A DNA stretch of 64,000 bases from Monocercomonoides exilis. Lineage: Eukaryota; Preaxostyla; Oxymonadida; Polymastigidae. The stretch covers positions 5,001 through 69,000 of the forward strand of contig LSRY02000059.1 of the NCBI GenBank assembly GCA_001643675.2. The letters run 5' to 3'. The position numbers were made by a program, and so were the translations under genes. This document shows, in pieces, positions 48,736 through 59,613 of this stretch. A model generated the notes under the pieces. The model did no database searches. It had not been told where the DNA came from and saw only the letters and a list, made by a program, of their open reading frames with translations. Each line of letters starts with the position of its first letter. Position 1 is the first letter of the stretch.

Positions 48736-50139
48736 ATGCTATTAATAGGAATACTGATTTGTATATTTTTTATAAATGCTTATTCTGATGACTTGGATAA
48801 TTCATTTATTTGGGATTTATCTCCTCCACTGACTATTTCTGAGTTTCTATTATTAAAGAGTGAACTGGATTCTGGGAAAAAAATTTCTAAAAATGATGTT
48901 ATGAATATATTATCAAGATTTATTCACGAGCGACTTGAAAATGAAACGCCAATTATCAATCTTACGGAGAAATACTCTTTTTTTGATAGCATGCACAATT
49001 CACCAAAAAAGTTAACTGTTGTCGGGGATTTACACGGATGTCTAGATAGTCTTATCAGTATTTTTGCATTAAATGGCATTCCGTCTCCGACAAATCCATA
49101 TCTTTTTCTTGGAGATTATGTAGATAGGGGAACAAATGGTGTCGAAATTTTTCTTCTTCTATGCATGCTAGAATTGCAAAGTCCGAAATCAATCACTCTA
49201 TTAATGGGGAATCACGAAAAAGATCCAGCCCTTCACATGTTATATGGATTTAATAAAGAAGTTACTGAAAAATATCCTTCATCAGGCTCAAAACTTCAAA
49301 ATGAATATTACCTCATGTTTTTAAAAACATTTCGAAACCTTCCTATTGCGGCTATTCTTCAATCAGATTTTCAAAATTCTGGATCCACAGAAGGAATATT
49401 CTTTGTTCATGGAGGGATTCCCATTCCTCTGGATAATACACAAGGTGATAGCAATAACGAAAACAACATTTGTGAAAACGCTTTATCTTTCAGCGTTTTA
49501 TTAACGCTCGAACCACAGAAAATAATCCAGCATGAATATCCTCTGGAGCCATTTGACAGTGGTATATTTGATGAAAACGACAAATCCAATGAAACGTTGA
49601 GGTTGAGTCAAACTGAATGTCAAAAAGATATTTTTCATCAACTTCTCTGGAACGATCCAGCAAGCGATAAAAAATGTTTGAGAAATCCAGATCTATACTC
49701 TCTTCCTTCTCCGCGTGGTTCAAGAACATTCTTATTTCTCGAAAAAGCAACAGAACTCTTTCTGCAGCAGAATAAAGTCAACTACATCGTTCGAGCACAT
49801 CAATTTGTACCAAATGGCCATTCAGAAGCACATCATGGGCATGTCATTACAGTCTTTTCCTCTGCAACCTACAACACCAGAAAGAAATCTTCAAGTGCCA
49901 ATCATCAACAAGACAGAGGAGCTGTGCTGATCGTAAGAAACAAACAGACATTCGCCAATGAAAAGGATGCAGATGATTCACACAATCAATGGGCTGCATC
50001 TATTCCAGTTCATTTCGAACGGAAAACACAGTCAGAAGGAGAAAACGACGAAATTCTGGATCTTGTGATTAAGGAGTTCGACACATCTATTTTGGATCTG
50101 TTGACACCTGCAGAACCAACTGTTGAAGATGAATTATAA
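48736..50139 (+). CDS. PPP-family serine/threonine phosphatase with N-terminal signal peptide
   Basis: A single exon of 467 residues. The first 17 residues (MLLIGILICIFFINAYS) form a hydrophobic leader typical of a secretory signal peptide, followed by an acidic mature start. The PPP metal motifs are complete: GDLHG at 97-101, GDYVDRG at 126-132, GNHE at 158-161, HGG at 225-227 and a RAH motif near the C-terminal half. LWNDPAS, PSPRGSRTFLF and VITVFSSATYN complete the catalytic fold. The region before the core (SEFLLLKSELDSGKKIS ... MNILSRFI) and YGFNKEVTEKY resemble the PP5/PPEF branch more than PP1 or PP2A. There is no TPR or EF-hand region. PPP phosphatases normally work in cytosol and nucleus, so an ER-directed or secreted one is unusual. 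The reaction is removal of phosphate from phospho-Ser/Thr proteins. Confidence 0.88.
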   Translation: MLLIGILICIFFINAYSDDLDNSFIWDLSPPLTISEFLLLKSELDSGKKISKNDVMNILSRFIHERLENETPIINLTEKYSFFDSMHNSPKKLTVVGDLHGCLDSLISIFALNGIPSPTNPYLFLGDYVDRGTNGVEIFLLLCMLELQSPKSITLLMGNHEKDPALHMLYGFNKEVTEKYPSSGSKLQNEYYLMFLKTFRNLPIAAILQSDFQNSGSTEGIFFVHGGIPIPLDNTQGDSNNENNICENALSFSVLLTLEPQKIIQHEYPLEPFDSGIFDENDKSNETLRLSQTECQKDIFHQLLWNDPASDKKCLRNPDLYSLPSPRGSRTFLFLEKATELFLQQNKVNYIVRAHQFVPNGHSEAHHGHVITVFSSATYNTRKKSSSANHQQDRGAVLIVRNKQTFANEKDADDSHNQWAASIPVHFERKTQSEGENDEILDLVIKEFDTSILDLLTPAEPTVEDEL

Positions 50140-50535
50140 TTTTTAGAATATTTTTGGATAATTATTTAATCTTTTTTTAGTTGCCTTTCTCATTTTTTGT
50201 TGATTTTGCGTATGATTTTTCAATCAACTTTGAATTTTAATTGTTACTCTATATTTGCATAACAACTTGGATAATATCTTGTTTTATCAATGCACCAAAT
50301 CTTGTTTAATTTACAGAAAAAATAAAAATTCTTTGCCTCTTGAAAGAACACAGCTGAAATGTTAATGTTGTAAATACTTCCAACACTCAGTTTGCTTTCA
50401 TTTCTTTTATTGTATTTAACATTTTATAAAAACAACAGAAAAACTCAACGATAAAAACAATGAAGCAGAACATTAACTAAATATGAACAAACATATTAAA
50501 GTTTAAAGACAGTGAGCGCATGCAAGTGAAGGAGC
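50140..50535. other. Convergent 3' intergenic
   Basis: A 396-bp AT-rich gap between the convergent phosphatase and RRM-like genes. Nothing was recognised. Confidence 0.45.
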
Positions 50536-53500
50536 CTATGGAACAAGAGGAGGAGGAGGAAGAGAAAGTCTTGGAATGATTAACGATGGTGTGGGTTCAT
50601 CAACCGTCAGACTAACATTAGACTCATTATTTGCTTCAGTGTGGTTGCTTTGCTGTTCTTGCTTCTTTCCGCTGAATAAGTTTTCAGGCAAAACCAATTC
50701 TTCAAAATCTGTCTTTGAAAGAGGTAGAGAAGGTGAAATGGTCGATGTGTCAATTGGGAAAATCTGCTCCGACGAAAAAGCTGATTGACCTGTGTCTGAC
50801 TGAAGTGGAGAACTCTGATTGTCAGTTGATGAAGAAGACAGAGAAGAAGATGAAGAAGGCGATGAAGAAGGAGAAGATGAAGGCAATGAGGAAGGGGAAC
50901 GTGAAGGAGAAAAAGAAGCAGAAGAAGCAGGTGAGGGCGATGCAGATTGTGGAAGTGGAAGTGAAAGAGAAAGAGAAAGAGAAAGAGGTGGTGGTGGTGG
51001 AGGAGGAGGCAATGGCAAAGAAGAAATAGATAGAGATTTTTGTGGTTGAGGAAGTTGTGAAGCAGCATGTTTTATTGGATTGACTGAGGAATCAACAGAA
51101 GACGAGTCTGTTGTTGCAGTTGCTTGTAATGTTTGGAACATTGCTGGTTGAAAAAGAGGAGAATATGAATGGGAGTTGAAGGGAGGGCTGTTCGACTGAA
51201 CGCTTGGCAACGTATCAGAAAAAGATGAAACGAATGAAGAAGAAGACGAAGAAGACGAAGAAGAAGATGATAATGATGACGATGAAGTCAAAGGAGAGCC
51301 AGTGGTTGAAAGATTGGACATCAGCAAGCTGTTCTTTTCGATGTTGAGCGGAACCAAATTTGCTCCTGTTGGAGTAAAGCCATGCGAGCGCCGTGTCTCA
51401 TTGCGATCAGCATTGCTTCCTGTTCTGAAGTTGCTGGAATCTTCAAATAGATTCGATCTCCCAGAAGCAATGCCAATGCCATCGTTTGCATCATACAATA
51501 TTTTCTGCGAAGATGAAGAATAATCTGCTTTCATACCCTTCGTTCTTGCGACGTACTCGTCCCAGAACACAACCTCCACTTTCTCCTGTTTCCATGTCGA
51601 GCCATTCAGATTCTCTTGGGCGACAGATGCTTCCTTGTGAGAGGAATAAACAGCTCTATAAAGCGCATCAGAAGGGTCTTTCTGTTTCAGAAAGTCGAAC
51701 GAACAGAGCATCCCAAACGAGGCAAAGAGATGCTGCACATCGGCAATTGGGGCAGAACGACTTATTTGGAGCACCATCAGAACTGTCGACGGATCTGCAG
51801 GTGGCGAATGGTCTGACTGCTGCGCGTAAGGTGAATGGAGCGAAGGGGCTCTGTCGCGATGGCTCCGCTGTCCGTATTTGCTCGATGGATTATGCTTTGA
51901 ATAGCGCGATCGCCTGCCCGAAAAACCAGAGGAAGAGGATCTGAATGAGGATCGATGGCTTCCTCTGCCTCCTCTCCCATAAGATGATCTGCTGTTGTTT
52001 GCGGAACTTCTCCTTTCGTAGAAATCATTACCAGCACTACCTGCACTGGGGATCACTTCACTTTTATTGTAGCTGCTTTTGTGCATCATTCTCTGTTTGC
52101 TTTCATCGGATACTCCGCTCAGCTCAGACATCGACCAGTCTTGTGGGAAGCCTTCTCCACTCTGTTTGGCATCCCCTGCTCCAACAAGAATGACCTTGTT
52201 GTCATCTTTCCCTTTGACTTTCATGAAATCCGTTCCGCTGCCTTTGCCAGTTCCTCGTTGGACAGTTTCTTCAATCACCCTCTTCACAATTGCCTGCGCA
52301 TCTTCTTCTGAGGCACATCTGATAAATGCACGCTCGCTGGACACAGGCAGCGAGACAGACAGAATGGCTGCTTGGCGGCCGGCAGAGGAAGACGTGTTGG
52401 TTGAAGCGACGGAATAGGGAAAGTTCTCTGAAAGCACATTGATCAGCATCCGCTCAGTGACGGAGCGGCGGATGGGGCCGAGTGAGATTGAGCTGCGTGT
52501 GATGCGACACATTGGCACAGAAGAGCAAAGGGAGGAGAGATCAGTCTGACTTGTGTGAGGTGCATAGCCAGCTGTGCTAGAGGAAGTGCTAAAAGAAGAA
52601 GCAGAACGAAGTGGAGGAGCAGAAGAGTTGATCAGAAATGAAGAAAAAGATGATGCTGCTTCAGTTGTGTTTGAAGGTGCACTTGGTGAAGAAGAAGCAG
52701 AAGCAGAAGCAGAAGCAGAAGAAGGAACGAAATGAGATGCCATCAGTGGATGAAGTGAAGAAGATGATGAGTGAAATGCAGAAGAATTTGAATGGACATC
52801 AGGAGATTGTGAAAGTGAGTCATTGGGAGACATTTGAGAAAATGAAGAAGAAGATGCGTTTGAAGGATTTGCAAAGGAATTCTGCTTAGACGAAGATTTC
52901 CGAGCTGGTGATGAATCCGCTTTCGTATCATCAAATTTTATTTTTTTGGTTTTTGTTCTTTTGACCCTTTTAACTTTCAAATTCTCTTCCGCTTTTCTCT
53001 CTTCTTCCATCAACAATTTTGTTTTTTGTCGAAGCTCCTCAATTCGTTCTATTTCTCTTTTTAGTTCTCCTTCTTTGAGAACCGCTATTTCATGCAGAAG
53101 ACGCTTCTCTCTCTCCATTTGCGCCTTTTCCTTCATCTGCCTCAGTTTTTTCATCTTTTCTCTTTTTTGTTGCTTTTTCAAATTCTCCATTAATCGCTTT
53201 CTTGCAGTTTCTAAATCACGTTCTCTGTCCCTTTCACCTTCCTTTAAAAGGCGAGTAATGGAACGCGCATCTAATGTTTTTTGTTCGCGAAATTTTGTTG
53301 GATGTGGCTGTACATTATCAACAATTAAAACATCTGAATCTGCATCAGATTCGCTTTCATCGAAATCATTTGTTTCACTATCTGAAAGTACGTCGATTAA
53401 ATTTGTAGTAGCTGATTTTTTCTCTTTTATCAAAGACTGTTTCTGTTTCAACACATCATTTTTTGTTCTTTTTGAAGGTTGCTCAATTACAAAAAGATCT

Positions 53501-53911
53501 TCATCCACTTCACTATCCTCTTCAGCTGAAATCGGATGATTAGATCCTCCAAGAGAGAAAGAATCTAATATTTTTGATTTTGATCTGCTCAGGTATGGGG
53601 TAAAGGCAGCTGAACTTTGATTATTTAATGATTTTTGATTATCTTTAAATTATTGATAAAGCAATAAAATAAAATATATATTCAATGGAATACATTTTTC
53701 AAAATAAAATGAAAAATAAAGAATTAAAAATACCATCACTCAAAAGTTCCTTGGGCGTTGAAAGAATTTTTTTAGAATTATCCATTTCATGCTTATTTCT
53801 TGTTGGAGAATTAAAAGAAAATTGAAAAAAATTTTCTATTTCCTTCTCTCTGTCGGTAGAACTTGGAGCCCCTGCAATTTCATCGACAACTTCTTCAAGA
53901 AAATCAAACAT
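50536..53911 (-). CDS. Serine-rich protein with RRM-like domain, 2 exons, 1094 residues
   Basis: Exon 1 is 53911-53734 and exon 2 is 53642-50536; the 91-bp intron (GTATTT ... TTAAAG) joins in phase 1. The start is MFDFLEEVVDEIAG. Order of parts: an acidic N-terminus; a charged Lys/Arg/Glu coiled coil (about 190-310); Ser/Ala-rich linkers; a segment around RSSISLGPIRRSVTERML that could be a divergent RRM; an Arg/Ser/Gly-rich stretch (RRSSANNSRSSYGRGGRG) like those of RNA-binding proteins. A clearer RRM-like unit is coded at about 51540-51790 (VLMVLQISRSAPIADVQHLF, FGMLCSFDFLKQ, KVEVVFWDEY). A long Ser/Pro tail follows, with a run of eight prolines and repeated SL pairs. Together these suggest a nuclear RNA-binding or splicing-related protein, but the RRM aromatic RNP residues are weak and I do not recognise the family. 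Confidence 0.6.
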
Positions 53912-54049
53912 ATGAATTATGTTTGATCGTGCATATAATATAAAGATTTTCTTATTAAAAACCTTCAAAATTTGTTATTGGAAAGGCATAAAATCAGGAA
54001 AAGCTACTATAACTTTTTTACGTTATTAACATCTTGGAAAAGTAGCTAA
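53912..54049. promoter_or_regulatory. 138-bp divergent promoter region
   Basis: The gap between the starts of the RRM-like gene (minus) and the CaMKK-like kinase gene (plus). It is AT-rich, and no defined motif was seen. Confidence 0.4.
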
Positions 54050-57000
54050 ATGCAGACGCCTATTCCATGTCCGCCGTCGCCGCAGCCTTTACAATATAAA
54101 ACATTATCATCAATAATATATACAACAAAAATTACAAAAACATTATCTTCCGATGGCTATAGAATTATCAATCAATATAAAATTCTTAATAAACTTGGTG
54201 AAGGTCGTTTCGCATCCGTGTTTCAGTGTATAAATATGTTAAGTGGATTAAAATACGTTTGCTCATGAAGATTATTTGTTAGAATATTTGATTTTTTATA
54301 ATTTTCTGTAGGCAATGAAAGTTTTGAGAAGACCTTCATCAAAAAAAGTGTTTTATCATGAACGCGGGAACAGGCCAACAGTTGAAATCTTGGTTATGAA
54401 GATGCTTCGGGATCATCCGTCATTTGTTCATCTTCACGAAGTTATACATAAGCATAGCGATCATACTATATATTTGATTATGGACCTTTGCGAAGGTGGG
54501 CAACTTATTCAATCGAGAAAAACGATGAAGATAGTTGAAGCTATTGATCCTGTTATTAGTAGCGATGATAGCGAAAGTTCACCCGAGACAAATAACTCAG
54601 AAGAGCAAAAGCAAAAGATTGTAAAAGAAAGAAAAACGGGTCCAAGGAAAATTGTTGTACAATCCATCCAATTTGATCCATTACCGCCAATTTTAGCTAC
54701 ATATTATCTTCGAGATCTTCTTCCGGCACTTCATAAAATGCATTCGATGGGGATAATTCATCGTGACATAAAGCCACCGAACTTGCTTTTAATGAATGAC
54801 GGACGATTAAAAATATCTGATTTTGGGGCATGCGCAATACTAAAGCACGCGAAACAGAAACTCAAGGAAACTGCAGGGACTGTTGCTTTTCTTGCACCAG
54901 AAGTTTTCAAAGGAGGGCTTTTTGAAGGGCCACCTGTGGATTCTTGGTCAGTTGGAATAACAACGTATATTTTCTGCTTTGGAACATTTCCATTTGGCAG
55001 CGACAATGATTTAACCGATGAGCAACTCATAAACGAGATCCAGACAAAAGATGTGGTATTTCCAGCATCAATGCCTGACATAATGGATAGCCCAGAGAAT
55101 TCAACACAGCATTTAACATCAACCGATCCAGAGACGCCTCAACCTCCACAATCTTCAGCACAGACAGTACCTGTTCCGCTGACACTGAAGCATTTTATTT
55201 CTTCTCTTTTGTGCAAAGACCCAGCACAGCGGATGACCATCCCTGAGGCGTGTGTACACCCGTGGCTTCTCGAAGGCTTCACCCGGCCCATTCCGCTGTC
55301 GTTTCTGAAGGAGAGCGGATTCGAAGACGCCGATTTGAGGCTATCAGAGAAGATGCTGCATTGGAGAGAGAGCGAAACCAGCCGGTGGAGACGGATGATG
55401 CTGAGAGAATCAGTGAAACCTGTGCATCAGCTGCTCGGCACAGAAACACGAGCGCTTTCAGCTAACAGCGAAGAGAAGACAGCGCTCAAAGAAGTGGTGG
55501 AGAAGGTGATGGAGAAGGAGAAAGAGAAGCTGAGCAACATGAAGGAGGATCAAGGACTTCTTCGGGAAGATCTGTTGAAGATGCTGCATGAACAGACACA
55601 CTACCCAGCACAAGACCTCTCATTTCCTCTGTCTCTGTCGCAGAGAGAGCAGCTCGAGCTGTTTGAGGAATGGTGTTTGGCTTATCGAAAGGAAATCAGC
55701 GAGAAAACTGGGCAAAAAGCTACCGATCAGCCAGATGATAGCACAGAAGACGAGTTGGACGACGAAAGTCAGTCATTTCACAGCAGCAGTCTTTCGTCGC
55801 TGCTCGTCTCGTCTCCGTCTGTTCAGTCGCCTCCTTCGTCTCCCTTTTCTGTCTCTCTGACAATCCCTCCACGTCACAAGCACTCCAGTTCTGACTCCTC
55901 TTCCTCTCCTTACTCAAAAGAGACACAGCCATCGAATTGCTCTCTTCTGCCGCACAATCACCATTCATTTCGCCCTCTCCACACACTCCACCATCGCCAC
56001 CATCATCGCCATCGCCGCTCTCTCCGCAGCAAGCCCCACACACAGAGCTATGCGCACCGCTGGCTGCACAACTTTCACAAAGGCAGAAGCAACTCCATCT
56101 CATCTCCTGCCTACGCACGTAGTTTGAGTGAGCGTCGATATCCTCCTCAGATATCTGCTGCACCGCGCGCAATCCACACACCACAGACCATTCAGCACGT
56201 GCTGTCATCAGGCTCTGTCTGCTCTGATAGCGACATCTCGCTGCATCTCCCTTCTCCCTTCACCCCCCATCTCTCTCTCTCCTCCAGACCAAAGCCAATC
56301 TCTGCACCTCTCCCGTTTATACCTCGGCCTGAGGTGTTCTCCTCTTCCATCAGCACATCACAGCTCACCCGGCTCATACACGATGCACAGAACTTTTCAG
56401 TCAACGGCTCATTCGCATCAGCATCTGAACGCGGATCGCAGATGTCGTTCTCTTCGCTCTCTGCATCTAACTGCTATTCTCCTTCGGCTTCTTTTATGCA
56501 GCCTTCTGATGTTGATCCAAACATGGTTGTCCTTCCTTCCTTCACATTTCACCCAGACACACTGCCAACTTCACTTCCTGTTTCTCCTGCCCCTATCAGT
56601 TCGAATCAATCTCGTTCATACACACCACAAGGATCAGCATCATTAACTCCACAGCCACCGTATTACATTCCATATGTACCCGCATCTTCGCCATCTCCAC
56701 TTCCCTTGGCATACGCTGCAACACCCAGCTCTCTTCCGTCTGCGCCATCCACATCGCCCATCACCATTCCTCCTTCGACAGCTCTTTCTGTGCCTCCTCC
56801 GCGCGAGTGCACTCCTCCCCAGTCAAAAAGCAGCAGCAGCCAGAACATCTCAGACGACACAAGCAGCGAAGACAGTGAAGTTCCAATCACTTTGATGGAC
56901 AAGTCTGGCCATTGGATCACGAAAGTATCGTCTGGAACACGCCACACTTCACCTTCTGCCAGAAACAGCGCGGCTTCTGCTTCTCCTCGTATTATTTCTT

Positions 57001-59123
57001 CGCCAACACGTAACTCACCATCTTCTGCGTCAAAGAAATCGAAAAGCCACCATCCCAAATATCAGCATGGTCTCCGCTTTATCACGCCGTTCACTCCGCC
57101 CATCCAATCAGAAGGAGAAGACAGCGATTCAGATGATGACAGAAACGATTATGCTGCTCCAGCTGATCCGCCACTCGATATTGCTGACCCTTCTTCTCTT
57201 CTTTCTGATGAAAATTCTTTTCACTCAGCCGCAATCCAGAACAGCACGCATGATTTTGCAGTTCTTTCTGATCTGACTGATTCCTCTGACTCTTCATACG
57301 ACGGGGTTGTCACGATCGTAGGAGCACCTCCGCTTGCATCAACGGCCGAAACACAAATGCAGCCTCGGAATCAAGCAAATCAAAGCAACTCTTCTTCACA
57401 CACACTTCTTAAAGCTGCTTCTCAAAAATCGCAGTTGTCAAACAACAGCGCAGATCTAAGTGTGCATATGCAATCAGATGAATGTTTGCGTCACTCTCCG
57501 TTTCACCAAAGGATCCAAGCAGCGCGCAGTCCATGTCCGGAATCAATGAGTCATGCATTCTCTCTTTTGCCTCCACCACCTGCACAGGTCCCTCCTTTGC
57601 ATCAGCTTGCTCCACCGCCTCCTGCACTGGAATCTTCCGACGTTGCCATCTCGCCTTCAGACACTTATCAGCAGAGCACAAAGTCAGAAGCGAGCAATCA
57701 GAGTGGCTCAAGCAAACACAGATCACCTCCAATCCCTCCACCTCCGCGCTTTGATGATCCCAAGGCAGTCCACATTGAAGACATGATGCCTCTTCCTAAG
57801 CTCAATGATCCGTTTAGCGAAGACTCACAATCTGATTCTGAACGAGAAAGCTTATCTGATTCGTCACAATCAACAAAAAGTTCTGGAGACACCAGCAGCT
57901 CTTCTACGAACACACAAAATTCAGTGAGCAGCGACGAAGCTGAAAGCTCAATGAATGTTGCAAATGCAAAAATGCAACCTGAGGTAGAGGAAGAAGACGA
58001 ATATTTTGGTGCTTTTGCACGTTTGCTAGATGAGGAAGACGATGACGATCAGCAAGTGGCTTCAATCATTGGCAAAAAAAGCAAAGCAAATACTCCAACA
58101 AGTGCGCAATCTTCGGCTTCATCGACTCCGCCTCCTTTGTTTGGGTGCGAAAAGCCAGTTTTTGATCCCAAGGCATTTGATAGAGATGGAATTATCACCA
58201 TTCAAAACGAGCATCTTCTGGATGACATTGATGGTGATGAAAGTGATGATGATTTTCAACAGTCGATGCTCAACCTATTTCAGTCCTGTCCAACGCCCTC
58301 AAGCAAGCAACAGAATTATCCAACGCCTTCACCTCCAATGTTCTATTCTTCACCCCATTCTGTTGCTCCTTTTTCAACAGCAAGATCTGCAGCATCTTCT
58401 GCTGGATCAAATTCAATTGAAAGTAAAACGTCTTTTCCGCTACAGAATCAGCCATCAGCACAGTTTAATTACCAAACTTCAAATGTGTCACCGCAAAATT
58501 CTAAAAACTCGATTAACAATAATTCTTCAACAATTCCTCCAGCTCCTCCTCTTCCGCTTGCATCAGAAATTGCAAGGAATAGATTAAGAGCACATTACAA
58601 CGCATATCGAAATGCGATAAATAGCGATTTATCTTCTTTAAATAATTCTTCAAAGGAAGACACGCAGAATCCTCTTTCAAAAGTCGAAGGCGAAACAGAT
58701 TTTGCAACTACCGCGCTAACTGCACGTTTGGCAGGGTGCTCTGTTGATGATGCACTTAGTCTTTTATCTCCCAAGCAATCTCGCGTTTTTTCACCTATTC
58801 CACCATCTCCATTTGCGTCATCACTTTCAATGCAATCTTCATCTGCAGACAGGTCATGCAACAATTCAACTCCTGCATCAATTCCATCGACAATTTCATC
58901 TCCTACTCAAGTGCACAGTTTTGCCCAAAAGTTTTCTTCTCCTTTGCAAAAGCAAGATACAAGTTCAGATGTAACAATAGCTCATACTTGGTCAATGCTT
59001 TCGTTGCCAATAAGCGATGAGATACGAGCACCAGCCCATCAACCAATTCCGTCAGCTCCACAGAAACAACCACATCCAGGTATTCCTTCAGCTCGGAATT
59101 GTTTGGAAAGCGAATGGGAATGA
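54050..59123 (+). CDS. CaMKK/SAK1-like protein kinase with 1300-residue disordered tail, 2 exons
   Basis: Exon 1 is 54050-54256 and exon 2 is 54312-59123; the 55-bp intron (GTTTGC ... TGTAG) splits the ATP site in phase 0 and gives 1672 residues. The ATP loop is KLGEGRFASVF, followed by AMKVLRRPS. Other motifs are EILVMKMLRDHPSFVHLHEV, HSMGIIHRDIKPPNLLL, SDFGACAILK, AGTVAFLAPEVF and DSWSVGITTYIFCFGTFPFG, so the catalytic residues are complete. The spacing and the TVAFLAPE form are those of upstream kinases of the CaMKK/SAK1/TOS3 group, which activate AMPK-type kinases. An acidic insert of about 50 residues sits between the hinge and the catalytic helix. After HPWLLEGF the protein continues with over 1200 residues of Ser/Pro/His-rich sequence, including PPPP-containing motifs and acidic patches, probably a disordered scaffold. 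Substrates cannot be told from sequence. Confidence 0.88.
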
Positions 59124-59613
59124 ATCTGGGGAATTGCAATTATTTTATTCAATCTCTTCATCTTTCTCTCAGGTGCAACGACGAAGAGGGCAGCTGGTAT
59201 GTGACATTTTTAAGTTCAAAGAATTGAGTTCATCTGTTTTCAACAATCACTTCATTTTTTGGATTCGAAAAAACACAAAAAAACAAGACAAACACAAAAG
59301 AAGACGAGCATCATGGGGAAGAGCAGAAAATGGCAAAGGTGAAGTGTTTCAAAAACAAAAAAAGGGGATAGAAGCGAACAAACAGAAAAAGATGCACAAA
59401 TACTGATGCATTTTGTGCAACAACAACAACAACACAAACAAAAAGGAAAATAAAGAACAAAAATCATGAATGGTATTTGGAAGGAACAAACTGAGTGTTT
59501 CTTTCCAATTCATCATTTATTGTCCCGAATTTAACAACACTCATCCACCTTGTTGAAGCGAATCCTGCACGCCTATGAACAAGATATTGGACAGGAAGGA
59601 GGAAAACAGTGTT
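59124..59613. other. Convergent 3' intergenic
   Basis: A 490-bp purine-rich, AT-rich gap between the kinase gene and the pseudokinase gene. It includes a short CAA-repeat tract at about 59418-59436. No gene is supported. Confidence 0.45.
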
